A DNA stretch of 64,000 nt from Pseudomonas lalkuanensis. Lineage in GTDB: Bacteria > Pseudomonadota > Gammaproteobacteria > Pseudomonadales > Pseudomonadaceae. The position numbers and the translations under genes are program-made. Of the stretch, positions 36,208 to 46,028 are shown piece by piece (position 1 is the stretch's first letter; every line of letters starts with the position of its first letter). Location: assembly GCF_008807375.1 (NCBI RefSeq), contig NZ_CP043311.1:5188001-5252000 (forward strand). The letters run 5' to 3'. Under the pieces are notes generated by a model, which did not search any database, had not been told where the DNA came from, and saw nothing but the letters and a program-made list of their open reading frames with translations.

Positions 36208-39200
36208 CTAGGCGAACATTTGCACGTCGCTCGCAGCGAGGCTCGCTACTCCGGCAAGGGTTACCACTGCCTGTGCATTGCCATTGGCGGTGGCATCAGC
36301 GTCGTAGTAGAGGGTCTGGTTGCTTTGGTTGAACAGCAGCATGGCACCGGCCTGTTCGGTTTGAGTGCCAGTCACATTGGCCATTACGCCGGGATCCCCT
36401 GGAGCTTGGCCCTGCAGGTTGAAGATGGTGCTATTCAAGGCCAGATGATCTTCACCCGAGGTGAAGTCGGTTATGAAGTCGATATTGCTGGCGCCGGGCG
36501 CAGTCGAGAAACGGAAAATATCGTTGCCCAGGCCACCAGTCAGCGTGTCGTTTCCGCCGCGTCCATCAAGGTCGTCATTTCCAGCCAGAGCGTTAAGTGA
36601 GTCGTTGCCGTTGAGGCCGATTATCACGTCGTCGCCGGCAGTCGCGTTGAAGCCGGGCAGGTTGTTGCGCGTCCACACTGTTCCGTCGGCGAAGCGGAAC
36701 TCTTGTACGCCAGCCTCAAAGCCGTTAGTGCCAGTGCTGAACTGACCGGAAACGGTCAGCATCCTGCCGTTGGCGAAGGTGACGATAAGGTCATTACCAC
36801 TGCGCGAAACCTGCAGGCTAGTCGGATCGATGCCGGAGGCGAACTCGACCACATTCGTGTCGGCGGCTGTCGAGTTGTCTTTGGCATCACTGATGCGAAG
36901 GGAGCCAGTCCCATCGCCGACGCGGTAGGTGTCACTACCTGAGCCGCCAGACAGGTATAAGGTGACCCAATAGTCGCTATTCATCGAGCGAGTATCGATG
37001 GTGTCGTTCCCATTTCCACCGTCCAGATACCCAAAACGATTACCGCTGGCTGTCAGCAGGTCGTCGCCGTCATCACCGCCAAGCGACAAATAGCCGAAAC
37101 CAGTGGCAATCAGCACATCGTTGCCATCACCGCCAGAAGCACTTTCATAAACAGACCATGAGCCGTTGCCGACATCGAGCGTGTCGATGCCAGCGCGGCC
37201 ATACAGGGTATCAACGTCGTTGCCGCCGTTGAGTGTGTCGTCTCCGTCGCCGCCATCCAGCGTGTCGTTGCCATCGTTGCCGTTGAGGATGTCGTTACCA
37301 CCGAGGCCGTTGATTTCCTCGTTACGGGCATCGCCGCTGAGTGTGTCGTCCCCTGCGGTACCGTTGAGGATTGGCAAGTGATCGTAGATGGCCGTTCTGT
37401 CCCACGTCGTACCATCGGCGAAGCGGAACTCTTGTACGCCAGCCTCAAAGCCGTTAGTGCCAGTGCTGAACTGACCGGAAACGGTCAGCATCCTGCCGTT
37501 GGCGAAGGTGACGATAAGGTCATTACCACTGCGCGAAACCTGCAGGCTAGCCGGATCGATGCCGGAGGCGAACTCGACCACATTCGTGTCGGCGGCTGTC
37601 GAGTTGTCTTTGGCATCACTGATGCGAAGGGAGCCAGTCCCATCGCCGACGCGGTAGGTGTCACTACCTGAGCCGCCAGACAGGTATAAGGTGACCCAAT
37701 AGTCGCTATTCATCGAGCGAGTATCGATGGTGTCGTTCCCATTTCCACCGTCCAGATACCCAAAACGATTACCGCTGGCTGTCAGCAGGTCGTCGCCGTC
37801 ATCACCGCCAAGCGACAAATAGCCGAAACCAGTGGCAATCAGCACATCGTTGCCATCACCGCCAGAAGCACTTTCATAAACAGACCATGAGCCGTTGCCG
37901 ACATCGAGCGTGTCGATGCCAGCGCGGCCATACAGGGTATCAACGTCGTTGCCGCCGTTGAGTGTGTCGTCTCCGTCGCCGCCATCCAGCGTGTCGTTGC
38001 CATCGTTGCCGTTGAGGATGTCGTTACCACCGAGGCCGTTGATTTCCTCGTTACGGGCATCGCCGTTGAGTGTGTCGTCCCCTGCGGTACCGTTGAGGAT
38101 TGGCAAGTGATCGTAGATGGCCGTTCTGTCCCACGTCGTACCATCGGCGAAGCGGAACTCTTGCACGCCAGCCTCGAAGCCGTTAGTGCCAGTGCTGAAC
38201 TGACCGGAAACGGTCAGCATCCTGCCGTTGGTGAAGGTGACGATAAGGTCATTACCACTGCGCGAAACCTGCAGGCTAGCCGGATCGATGCCGGAGGCGA
38301 ACTCGACCACATTCGTGTCGGCGGCTGTCGAGTTGTCTTTGGCATCACTGATGCGAAGGGAGCCAGTCCCATCTCCGACGCGGTAGGTGTCACTACCTGA
38401 GCCGCCAGACAGGTATAAGGTGACCCAATAGTCGCTATTCATCGAGCGAGTATCGATGGTGTCGTTCCCATTTCCACCGTCCAGATACCCAAAACGATTA
38501 CCGCTGGCTGTCAGCAGGTCGTCGCCGTCATCACCGCCAAGCGACAAATAGCCGAAACCAGTGGCAATCAGCACATCGTTGCCATCACCGCCAGAAGCAC
38601 TTTCATAAACAGACCATGAGCCGTTGCCGACATCGAGCGTGTCGATGCCAGCGCGGCCATACAGGGTATCAACGTCGTTGCCGCCGTTGAGTGTGTCGTC
38701 TCCGTCGCCGCCATCCAGCGTGTCGTTGCCGTCACTCCCATCAAGGGTATCGCTGCTGGCATAGCCATTCAGGATGTCGGCGCCGCCGAAGCCGCGAATC
38801 ACATCCTGGAAAGCGGTGCCATCCAGCACATTGTTGTTGGCGTCACCATCGAACTGATTAATCAGTTGAGCAACGGGCGCGGTGGCGACACTGGCCACTG
38901 ATTCGAGTGCGCCGCTACCATCCGTGAAGCTGGCGACTACTCGCACATACTTGCCAAGCAGCGAGCTGCTCAGCACTAGTGTGCTACCGGTGGTGCCGGC
39001 TATGGCCACCCAATCGCTGCTGCCGTTGTCCGAGAGCTGCCACTGGTAGCTGATGGCGCCCACTCCTTCAGCGTCGGATAGCGTGTTGTTGGCCGTCAGC
39101 GTTTGGGTTTCGGTAGCGGCGCCGGTGATGTTCACGCCTCCGAGCGGCGCATCATTGACCGCCACCAGGTCCAGGCTGGCCGAGGTGCTGACGCTGGTGA

Positions 39201-41586
39201 TGCCATCGCTGATCATCACGGCAAAGTTCACCACGCCATTGCGATTGGGGGCCGGGGTGAAGGTCCAGTTACCACCACCCTGATCGGCCAGCACGCCATC
39301 TGCAGGATCGACGCTGACACTCTGCAAGCTGAGTACATCGCCCAGATCGATATCGATGGCATTGGCCAGCAGTTGATCTGCGCTGAAGCTGTAGGCCAGA
39401 TCTTCGGTGCCGGCCGCCAACGAGACGGGCCCGCTGACGGTGGGAGCATCGTTGCTATTGCCCACATTGAGACTGAAGTCAGCGCTGGCACTGAGGCCGC
39501 TGGCGTCGGTGGCGGTGACGCTCAGGTCGAGACTCCCCACATCGGCATTGCCCGGAGTGCCGCTGAAGGTCCGGGTTGTGGTATCGAAACTCAGCCAGGT
39601 CGGCAGCGGGCTGCCATTGGCCAGGCTGGCGCTGTAGCTGAGGCTGTCACCGTCGACATCGCTGAAGGTGCCAGCCGGCACGCTGAAGCTGAACGGACTG
39701 TCTTCGTGGGCGCTCTGGTTGGCCAGCGCGTTGGTCAGAGTCGGTGCATCGTTGACGGCAGTCACTGAGATGCTGAGCGTGTTGGCGCTGGAGGCGAAGT
39801 CGGTTCCGTCTCCCACCTTGAAGCCGATGCTGGCGTAGGGGCTGCCGTTGCCATCCGCCGCCGGCACGTATCGCAACCGATCCGCGTCGAGATCGGCCCG
39901 GCTAACCACTTGGTCGACGGTAACAGCAAGCCAAGTGGTGCCATTGAACACTTGCAAGCTGCCCGTTCCAGGAAGAGCAGTGACCCGGACGGCGGCCAGC
40001 GGCGTGCCTTCCGAATCGTTGTAGCTTCCGAAGTCGCTGACGTGCAGTAGTACTGGGGTGTCTTCGAGGGTTGTCAGGCTGTCGTCGGTGGAGGTGGGCG
40101 CGATGTTGACGTTGCTACTGACTGCAGCCTTGAGCTGAGCGGTGTTCCAGACGGTGCCGTTGGCAAAGCGCACCCGGTCGATCTCGAAGTCGGTTCCCAG
40201 GTAGAAGTTCTGGATGGTGAGGGTTTCGCTGCTGGTGAGCACCTGCATGAGCAGGTCGCTGCCGCTGCGCAGGAATCGCAGGTTATCCGGGTTGAGTCCG
40301 GTCAGCTGCAGGGTGTCGACATCGTTAATGGCACCGCCGCTATTGTCGATCACATCATTGCCGGAGCCCGCGCTAAACAGGTAGGTGTCGCTTCCGCGCC
40401 GGCCCGCCATCCAGTCGTTGCCGCCTGCGCCATTCAGCACGTTAATGCCAGCGTTACCGGTCAGGCGATTGACCTCGGCGCTGCCGGTGCCGTTGAAGTT
40501 GCCGGTGCCGGTCAGCTCTAGATTTTCCAGGTTGGCGCCAAGGCTGTAACTGACCGCCGCGCGAACTGTGTCGTTGCCCTCGCCGACGGCCTCTTTGACA
40601 GTGTCACCTGCCTGGGCGACGACGTAGATGTCGTCGCCGCTGCCACCGGCCATGCTGTCGCTGTTAGCGCCACCATCGAGCAGGTCATTGCCTGCGCCGC
40701 CTTGCAAGGTGTCGGTTCCTGAACTGCCCATCAGGCTGTCGTTACCGTCGCCCCCTTGAAGCAGGTCATTACCCGAGCCGCCATCAAGCAGGTTGTTTCC
40801 GCTGTTGCCGATCAGGGTATTGGCCAGCGTATTGCCGGTACCGTTCAGATCCGCGCTGCCGAGCAGTGTCAGGCGCTCGATTTCGGCACCGAGGCTGTAG
40901 CTGATGCTGGCCTGCACCGTGTCGTTGCCGGCGCCGCTGGCCTCGATCACCACGTCGCCTGCGTCATCGACCACGTAGCTATCGTTGCCTAGGCCACCTT
41001 CCATGCGGTCCGCGCCACTGCCACCGTCAAGGCTGTCGTTGCCGCCATTACCAAACAGGATGTCGTTGCCACCTAGCCCCTGGAGCACGTCATCGGTGGG
41101 GCCGCCATTGATGGTATCGGCGCCTTCGGTTGGGGTGACAGGCGGTGAATACAGGTTCGCCAGGATTGTGCTGCTGGTCCAGCGACTACCATCGGCAAAC
41201 TGGATACGGTCTATGGCGAAGTCGGCGTTGAGGAAGTGTTGGCTGACGGTGAGGGTTTCGCCGGTAGCCAGGATGGTCAGGACCAGGTTCTGGCCGATGC
41301 GCTGCAGGCGAATGTCAGCTGCGTTGAGATTGAGTAGGCGGATGCTGTCGAGGTCGCCGGCAGCACCTCCGCTGTTATCGATCACGTCGTTGCCGTAGCC
41401 ACTGCCGAAAAGGTAGGTGTCGCTGCCGGCCCCGCCTATGAGCAGGTCGTTGCCGGTGCCACCGTCAAGGGTATCGTTGCCGGCGCTACCGATTAGTTGG
41501 TCATCTCCACCCAGGCCGTTGAGGGTGTCGTTCTTGTTGGTGCCGGTCAGGATGTTGGCACCGCCGTCTCCGATAAAAGTCGCCAT
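36208..41586 (-). CDS. Large RTX (hemolysin-type calcium-binding) protein
   Basis: 1792 aa from the ATG at 41586 (MATFIGDGGANILTGT). From N to C: blocks of GGxGxDxL nonapeptides with HCBP-related segments (to about residue 500), cadherin/dystroglycan-like domains (VNIAPTSTDDS, VNDAPTLTN, NDAPTVSG; about 500-900), three nearly identical 243-aa RTX repeats, and a serralysin-type C-terminal domain (LTGGLGNDIFRF, FTSGEDHLAL) ending DVQMFA, a type I secretion-like tail. No protease or lipase active site was noticed, so an adhesin or structural role is likely. No type I secretion genes are in the window. Confidence 0.9.
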   Translation of the reverse strand: MATFIGDGGANILTGTNKNDTLNGLGGDDQLIGSAGNDTLDGGTGNDLLIGGAGSDTYLFGSGYGNDVIDNSGGAAGDLDSIRLLNLNAADIRLQRIGQNLVLTILATGETLTVSQHFLNADFAIDRIQFADGSRWTSSTILANLYSPPVTPTEGADTINGGPTDDVLQGLGGNDILFGNGGNDSLDGGSGADRMEGGLGNDSYVVDDAGDVVIEASGAGNDTVQASISYSLGAEIERLTLLGSADLNGTGNTLANTLIGNSGNNLLDGGSGNDLLQGGDGNDSLMGSSGTDTLQGGAGNDLLDGGANSDSMAGGSGDDIYVVAQAGDTVKEAVGEGNDTVRAAVSYSLGANLENLELTGTGNFNGTGSAEVNRLTGNAGINVLNGAGGNDWMAGRRGSDTYLFSAGSGNDVIDNSGGAINDVDTLQLTGLNPDNLRFLRSGSDLLMQVLTSSETLTIQNFYLGTDFEIDRVRFANGTVWNTAQLKAAVSSNVNIAPTSTDDSLTTLEDTPVLLHVSDFGSYNDSEGTPLAAVRVTALPGTGSLQVFNGTTWLAVTVDQVVSRADLDADRLRYVPAADGNGSPYASIGFKVGDGTDFASSANTLSISVTAVNDAPTLTNALANQSAHEDSPFSFSVPAGTFSDVDGDSLSYSASLANGSPLPTWLSFDTTTRTFSGTPGNADVGSLDLSVTATDASGLSASADFSLNVGNSNDAPTVSGPVSLAAGTEDLAYSFSADQLLANAIDIDLGDVLSLQSVSVDPADGVLADQGGGNWTFTPAPNRNGVVNFAVMISDGITSVSTSASLDLVAVNDAPLGGVNITGAATETQTLTANNTLSDAEGVGAISYQWQLSDNGSSDWVAIAGTTGSTLVLSSSLLGKYVRVVASFTDGSGALESVASVATAPVAQLINQFDGDANNNVLDGTAFQDVIRGFGGADILNGYASSDTLDGSDGNDTLDGGDGDDTLNGGNDVDTLYGRAGIDTLDVGNGSWSVYESASGGDGNDVLIATGFGYLSLGGDDGDDLLTASGNRFGYLDGGNGNDTIDTRSMNSDYWVTLYLSGGSGSDTYRVGDGTGSLRISDAKDNSTAADTNVVEFASGIDPASLQVSRSGNDLIVTFTNGRMLTVSGQFSTGTNGFEAGVQEFRFADGTTWDRTAIYDHLPILNGTAGDDTLNGDARNEEINGLGGNDILNGNDGNDTLDGGDGDDTLNGGNDVDTLYGRAGIDTLDVGNGSWSVYESASGGDGNDVLIATGFGYLSLGGDDGDDLLTASGNRFGYLDGGNGNDTIDTRSMNSDYWVTLYLSGGSGSDTYRVGDGTGSLRISDAKDNSTAADTNVVEFASGIDPASLQVSRSGNDLIVTFANGRMLTVSGQFSTGTNGFEAGVQEFRFADGTTWDRTAIYDHLPILNGTAGDDTLSGDARNEEINGLGGNDILNGNDGNDTLDGGDGDDTLNGGNDVDTLYGRAGIDTLDVGNGSWSVYESASGGDGNDVLIATGFGYLSLGGDDGDDLLTASGNRFGYLDGGNGNDTIDTRSMNSDYWVTLYLSGGSGSDTYRVGDGTGSLRISDAKDNSTAADTNVVEFASGIDPTSLQVSRSGNDLIVTFANGRMLTVSGQFSTGTNGFEAGVQEFRFADGTVWTRNNLPGFNATAGDDVIIGLNGNDSLNALAGNDDLDGRGGNDTLTGGLGNDIFRFSTAPGASNIDFITDFTSGEDHLALNSTIFNLQGQAPGDPGVMANVTGTQTEQAGAMLLFNQSNQTLYYDADATANGNAQAVVTLAGVASLAASDVQMFA
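36690..38730 (-). repeat. Three near-identical 729-bp tandem repeats inside the RTX gene
   Basis: The same sequence recurs at exactly 729-base spacing (for example GAAGCGGAACTCTTG at 36691, 37420 and, with one change, 38149), giving 243 residues per copy. Only scattered single-base differences separate the copies (such as Ser/Asn in DDTLSGD and Ala/Thr in TNGRML). Such uniformity at the DNA level implies recent duplication or ongoing gene conversion. Copy number may vary between strains. Confidence 0.9.
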
Positions 41587-42129
41587 GGCAGCCCTCTGCA
41601 GAACTAGTAGCACACTGACGCTTTGAATCTAGGGAGCGGCCAGATCTCTTCCCTCACTCATTTGAATGAGCTGGAAGGCCGTTTGTCAGATACGCCTTGA
41701 GCGGCGTACTAGCCCAGCCCAGATGGGACCAGGGTGCCTTCTGCCCCGTTCAGCTATCAAGTCAGCAATAGCGATGAGGTTGCGAGGTCCATGCGCTTAA
41801 CGGCGGAGAAGCTCAGTAGCCGGCGAACGATCACTCCAGTGGCTTCCGCCCACAGACTGACCATGTTGCGGTGTCGTGGCCGTCCCGTTTAGCCAGCTGG
41901 ACACAGCGAGCTCAGCTCACCAGTTCAAATCCCATTAACGGATTTGAACTGAAGAAATGCCCCACTCCACCGCCACAAGGTCTCCCTGAAATCGGCGATT
42001 AATTTTGATGCGCCCTTGACGCTCGCAAATAACTTCCTATCTTTGAGCACTGAGAAAGCCAGACAGCATCGGACCTCGGCCCGACCCAGGCTTGATCCCC
42101 AAGGCGCTGAAGATCCGATCGCGAAACAG
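41587..42129. other. Intergenic leader of the RTX gene
   Basis: About 540 bases without a credible gene. It contains the upstream region of the RTX gene (AGAGGG ribosome site before the ATG) and no recognised promoter. It is followed by a tRNA/tmRNA-end-like sequence. Confidence 0.5.
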
Positions 42130-42154
42130 AGGTCGGATCCCCCCGGCTCCACCA
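42130..42154 (+). other. tRNA/tmRNA 3'-end-like sequence, possible attachment-site remnant
   Basis: AGGTCGGATC followed by CCCCCGGCTCCACCA resembles the T-arm, acceptor strand and encoded CCA end of a tRNA or tmRNA, but no matching 5' part (a GGAGCCG-like acceptor strand) is visible upstream and the T-stem pairs poorly. A Rho-independent terminator follows 13 bases later, as after real tRNA/tmRNA genes. Integrative elements often leave such 3'-end fragments at their borders, so this may mark an island edge. Confidence 0.45.
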
Positions 42155-42166
42155 AAAACCACGACT

Positions 42167-42204
42167 AAGCCCCTGATTTTCCTAGTGAATTTCGGGGGCT
42201 TTTT
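42167..42204 (+). terminator. Rho-independent terminator after the tRNA-like end
   Basis: AAGCCCC and GGGGCTT arms around a 21-base AT-rich loop, followed by TTTT on the plus strand. There is no intact plus-strand gene upstream, supporting the idea that it was carried with an RNA gene fragment. Confidence 0.65.
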
Positions 42205-42325
42205 CGTTTCGGTCTTGATGAGTCGAAGAATTGCCGAAATGCCTGCCCGGGACGTACCACGTCCCAGACATTCGAAGCAACCTCGCAAGAGGGCCATACC
42301 CCGCCCTCTCGGCAGCTATGCCTGC

Positions 42326-43234
42326 TTACTTCTTCGGCAGTCTGCGGCCGGTCGGCATGTGCAGGTAGGACATCACGCTCTCAGTCAGTTCGGTGGCCAG
42401 TTTCACCGCTTCCTTGTTGCGTGCCATGACGCCTGCCACCAGTGCTTCTACCAGAGCGAGCACGGCGATATTGGAGCTGGTCAAAACCGGGTGATCGGCG
42501 GGAGCGAACAGGACGTGTTCGGCAATGTTGCTCAGCGGCGAGGCAGGTGAGTCAGTGATTGCCAGCACCTTGGCGCCGCGCTCCATGGCGAAGCGCGCCA
42601 GTTGCAGGGTGTCGAGGGAGTAGCGCGGCAGGGAAATGGCCAGCAGCACATCCTGCTGGGTGATGGCCGCCAGCCGATAGGCGGCGTTTTCGTTACCACC
42701 CTCCATGCTGATGGCGATTGCGTCAGCACAGAATGGCGTCAGCGTAGCGGCAGCCAGACCGGCCATATAGGCACTGTTGCCAAAGCCTAGGACAAAGATC
42801 TTGCGCGCCTTGATCAGGCTGTCGACAAAGGCTTCGAAGGCCGTTTCCGGGTTGTTGGAGCCTGCGTTGCCGAGGTTGACGCTGGCACTGCGTATCTGCT
42901 CATGCAGGCCGAATTCGCCACCGGCGCGTTGCTCAAGTTCACTGCGCAGCTTGTCGACCGGAGAAACCATTTGCTGCAACGTCGCGACCAATTCGGTCTT
43001 CAGACCGGTATAGCCCCCCAGGTTCATCACCCTGGCCAGGCGATTGACCGCTGAAGGCGAGGTGCCGGTCTCCAGGGCCAGTTCCTCGATGGTCAGGGTC
43101 GCGGCCTTCAGCGGATGACGCAGGATGAAGTCGGCGACCTTGCGCAGAGACGGCTGCAAGTCCGGCGCAAGCTCCGTCAATTTGCGCATCACCGGAGCGG
43201 CATAGACCGTTGCGTTCTTGGGGTCGGTAGGCAT
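42326..43234 (-). CDS. MurR/RpiR-family transcriptional regulator with SIS domain
   Basis: 302 aa. An N-terminal RpiR HTH (LRKVADFILRHPLKAATLTI, then EELALETGTSPSAVNRLARV) is followed by a SIS domain (about 130-260; KIFVLGFGNSAYMAGLAAAT, DVLLAISLPRYSLDTLQLAR, VLAITDSPASPLSNIAEHVL). SIS domains usually bind sugar phosphates, but RpiR proteins also regulate amino-acid catabolism. It is encoded downstream of an aot-like ABC operon, in the place where P. aeruginosa has argR. Inverted repeats upstream of that operon are candidate targets. Confidence 0.9.
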   Translation of the reverse strand: MPTDPKNATVYAAPVMRKLTELAPDLQPSLRKVADFILRHPLKAATLTIEELALETGTSPSAVNRLARVMNLGGYTGLKTELVATLQQMVSPVDKLRSELEQRAGGEFGLHEQIRSASVNLGNAGSNNPETAFEAFVDSLIKARKIFVLGFGNSAYMAGLAAATLTPFCADAIAISMEGGNENAAYRLAAITQQDVLLAISLPRYSLDTLQLARFAMERGAKVLAITDSPASPLSNIAEHVLFAPADHPVLTSSNIAVLALVEALVAGVMARNKEAVKLATELTESVMSYLHMPTGRRLPKK

Positions 43235-43407
43235 GGGTAATCAGCGCTTCTGAAAGTGTCTGGGAGGCGCAAGCATCCGGCTTGGCCAACCTGCATGAGT
43301 CGGGCTGAAGTGTATCCGAAGCCGGCGGGGCAGATGCGCGGCCTTGCCAGATATCTCGCGAGGATCCCCCTCAGGCCGCTACCGCGCGCCGCCCATCCGG
43401 CCCGACG

Positions 43408-44172
43408 CTATTTCAGGCTGCCGGAAAGGAACTGTTTGAGACGGTCGGACTGAGGATTGGCCAGCACTTCCTTCGGGCAACCGCGCTCTTCCACCAGGCC
43501 CTTGTGCAGGAACACCAGCTGGTTGGACACCTCACGGGCGAAGCCCATTTCGTGCGTCACCACCACCATGGTGCGGCCTTCCACGGCCAGGTCCTTCATC
43601 ACCTTCAGCACTTCGCCCACCAGCTCCGGGTCCAGCGCCGAGGTGGGTTCGTCGAACAGCATCACCTCCGGCTCCATGGCCAGGGCACGGGCGATGGCCA
43701 CGCGCTGCTGCTCACCGCCGGACATGTGCGCCGGGTAGGCATCCTTGCGATGGGCCACGCCCACCTTGGCCAGGTAGTGCTCGGCCTTTTCGATGGCTTC
43801 CTTCTTCGGCACGCCGAGCACATGCACGGGCGCTTCGATCACGTTCTCCAGGGCGCTCATGTGCGACCACAGGTTGAAGTGCTGGAACACCATCGCCAGG
43901 CGCGAGCGCATGCGCTGCAGCTGCTTGGGATCGGACGCCTTCAGGCCGCCGGACTTGTCGGCCTTCAGCTTGAGTTCCTCATTGTTGAGCTTGATAGAAC
44001 CGCCATGGGGCTGCTCCAGCATGTTGATGCAGCGCAGGAAGGTACTTTTGCCCGAGCCGCTGGAGCCGATGAGGCTGATGACGTCGCCGGCCCTGGCCGC
44101 CAGGGACACGCCCTTGAGCACTTCGTGGCTGCCGTAGCGTTTGTGGAGGTTGTCGATTTCGAGTTTGTACAT
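43408..44172 (-). CDS. Amino-acid ABC transporter ATP-binding protein (HisP/AotP-like)
   Basis: 254 aa. Walker [12 protein letters not shown]-loop MVFQHFNLW, signature [15 protein letters not shown], Walker [16 protein letters not shown] and H-loop VVTHEMGFA are all intact. It matches the ATPases of basic amino-acid importers (HisP, AotP). It is the fifth gene of an operon ordered binding protein, permease, permease, desuccinylase-like, ATPase, identical to aotJQMOP of P. aeruginosa. The different regulator and the presence of the desuccinylase suggest import of a modified (acylated) amino acid. Confidence 0.93.
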   Translation of the reverse strand: MYKLEIDNLHKRYGSHEVLKGVSLAARAGDVISLIGSSGSGKSTFLRCINMLEQPHGGSIKLNNEELKLKADKSGGLKASDPKQLQRMRSRLAMVFQHFNLWSHMSALENVIEAPVHVLGVPKKEAIEKAEHYLAKVGVAHRKDAYPAHMSGGEQQRVAIARALAMEPEVMLFDEPTSALDPELVGEVLKVMKDLAVEGRTMVVVTHEMGFAREVSNQLVFLHKGLVEERGCPKEVLANPQSDRLKQFLSGSLK

Positions 44173-44190
44173 GGCGGTAGCCTCGTCAAT

Positions 44191-45303
44191 TCAGTCGCTG
44201 AGCAGGCGACCGTGGCGAATGGGAATACGGCCGGCGACCTTGGCCAGCCACAGGCCAGGCTGGGCGAAGCGCAGGCGCTCGCGGGCGTAGACGATGCCGT
44301 CGGTGCTGGCCAGGACCACGCTGCGACGATCACTGATCGGATCGATCACTTCGAACAAGGGGTCTCCCACCTTGACTCGCGCTCCGAGCGGCTGGAGAAA
44401 ACTCACGACGCCGGGATGTGGCGCACAGGCGTACTGCGCGCCGGCAAAGGGCGTGGCTTCGCAGCGACTTTCCGGCGCCTCAGGCCAATCACCTTCGATC
44501 AGTCCCTGTTCGGCGAGGAAAGCGAGAATGGCCTGGGCACTGGCCTCGGCCTGTTCCCGGCCGGTATCGGCCATGCCACGCAATTCGATGGTGGTGGCCA
44601 CGCAGGCTGAAGGAATATTCGCTGCCGGGAATCGCTCGGCCAGGCGCAGCCAGGGCGCCGCGCAGGCTTCATCGAAGGCATTGCCGCCACAGCTGTCGGC
44701 CAGTAGCGCGACACCGGCATCCAGGTGCGCGGCCAGGCTGCGCAGGACTGGCCAGTGCGGGGGCAGCGCATAGAGCAGCATGATCGACTCGAAATCGCAG
44801 TGAAGGTCGAGCACCAGGTCGGCATCGCAAGCCTGCCGCAACAGCAGACGGCGCAGGGCGTCGAGTGGTGAAGTGGCTGCTGGCAATGCATCGATGGCCG
44901 TGCGCATCAGGCTGCGAATCAACTTCACGTTGTCGCTCGCGTCGCTGCCAAGACGGCCTTCGAGTTGGGATGCAACCATCTCGGCCAGTTCCGGGAATTC
45001 CCGATTGAAGTTCTGCCCACTGGCGAAATCGAAACGGCCCTGATGGGTCGCCTGAATCATCTGCGCCAGGCCGATCGGATTGGCCACCGGGACCAGTTCG
45101 ATCACGCCGGCCAGGCGACCTTGCTCTTCAAGTTCGCTCAGCAGGCGCTTGAGTTCGACGGCCACGCGCATGCCGGGCAGTTCGTCGGCATGCAGTGACG
45201 CCTGGATGTAGGCCTTGCGTGGTCCGCTGCCAAAGCGAAAGAGCGACAGGCTCCGCTCGGTCCCCGGGGCACTCCAGGGCAGGCTGTACTGGATGTGTTG
45301 CAT
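44191..45303 (-). CDS. Succinylglutamate desuccinylase/aspartoacylase-family protein (AotO-like)
   Basis: 370 aa. Zinc-binding HADELPG near residue 38 and DLHCD near 165 match the HxxE...H pattern of the AstE/AspA amidohydrolases; NPIGLAQMIQ and NFNREFPEL are also typical. A C-terminal beta-rich domain (VSFLQPLGARVKVGDPLFEV) resembles a lipoyl-like cap. No signal peptide. It would release amino acids from N-acyl conjugates in the cytoplasm. The gene is 10 bases after the permease gene and 18 before the ATPase gene. Confidence 0.88.
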   Translation of the reverse strand: MQHIQYSLPWSAPGTERSLSLFRFGSGPRKAYIQASLHADELPGMRVAVELKRLLSELEEQGRLAGVIELVPVANPIGLAQMIQATHQGRFDFASGQNFNREFPELAEMVASQLEGRLGSDASDNVKLIRSLMRTAIDALPAATSPLDALRRLLLRQACDADLVLDLHCDFESIMLLYALPPHWPVLRSLAAHLDAGVALLADSCGGNAFDEACAAPWLRLAERFPAANIPSACVATTIELRGMADTGREQAEASAQAILAFLAEQGLIEGDWPEAPESRCEATPFAGAQYACAPHPGVVSFLQPLGARVKVGDPLFEVIDPISDRRSVVLASTDGIVYARERLRFAQPGLWLAKVAGRIPIRHGRLLSD

Positions 45304-45313
45304 GCGGAAGTCC

Positions 45314-46012
45314 TCAGTGCTTTCTCGGTGCCAGGTACGCCAGCCAGCGGCACTCGGCCAGCTTGAACAGACGCACCAGGATGAAGGTCAGGGCCAGGTA
45401 GAAAACACCGGCAGTGATGAAGGCCTCGAACGGCAAATAGAAGCGCGCGTTGACCGTGCGCGCGGCGCCGGTGATGTCGATCAGGGTGACGATGGACGCC
45501 AGGCTGGTGGTGTGCAGCATCATGATGACTTCGTTGCTGTACTGCGGCAGCGCACGGCGCAGGGCCGACGGCAGCAGGATGCGGCGATAGAGTCCGGCGC
45601 GGGACATGCCCACGGCCTTGGCCGCCTCGATCTCGCCATGGGCCGTTGTCTTCAAGCTGCCGGCGAGGATTTCCGCGGTGTAGGCGCTGGTGTTGATGGC
45701 AAAGGCCAGGCAGGCGCAGAAGGTCGCATTGGACAGGTAGGGCCAGAGCGCGCTCTCGCGCACGGATTCGAACTGGGCCAGGCCGTAGTAGATGAGGAAC
45801 AGCTGCACCAGCATCGGCGTGCCGCGGATCACATAGGTGTAGAGCCACGCCGGAGCGTTCAGCCACGGCGAGCGGGAGACCCGCATCAACCCCAGTGGCA
45901 TGGCCAGTGCCAGGCCGATTGCCAGTGAGACCAGAAGAATTGAAAGGGTTACCAGGACACCATTGAAGTAAAGCGGCAGGTTGGCCCAGATAAGGTCGTA
46001 GTCGAAGTTCAT
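45314..46012 (-). CDS. Amino-acid ABC transporter permease (HisM/AotM-like)
   Basis: 232 aa with about five membrane helices (residues 13-40 LPLYFNGVLVTLSILLVSLA, and later segments) and the EAA loop EIEAAKAVGMSRAGLYRRIL that contacts the ATPase. AWLYTYVIRGTPMLVQLFLI is typical of the HisM subfamily. It is 16 bases after the first permease gene and pairs with it as the heterodimeric membrane core. Confidence 0.93.
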   Translation of the reverse strand: MNFDYDLIWANLPLYFNGVLVTLSILLVSLAIGLALAMPLGLMRVSRSPWLNAPAWLYTYVIRGTPMLVQLFLIYYGLAQFESVRESALWPYLSNATFCACLAFAINTSAYTAEILAGSLKTTAHGEIEAAKAVGMSRAGLYRRILLPSALRRALPQYSNEVIMMLHTTSLASIVTLIDITGAARTVNARFYLPFEAFITAGVFYLALTFILVRLFKLAECRWLAYLAPRKH

Positions 46013-46028
46013 GGGTTCGCACCTGTAC

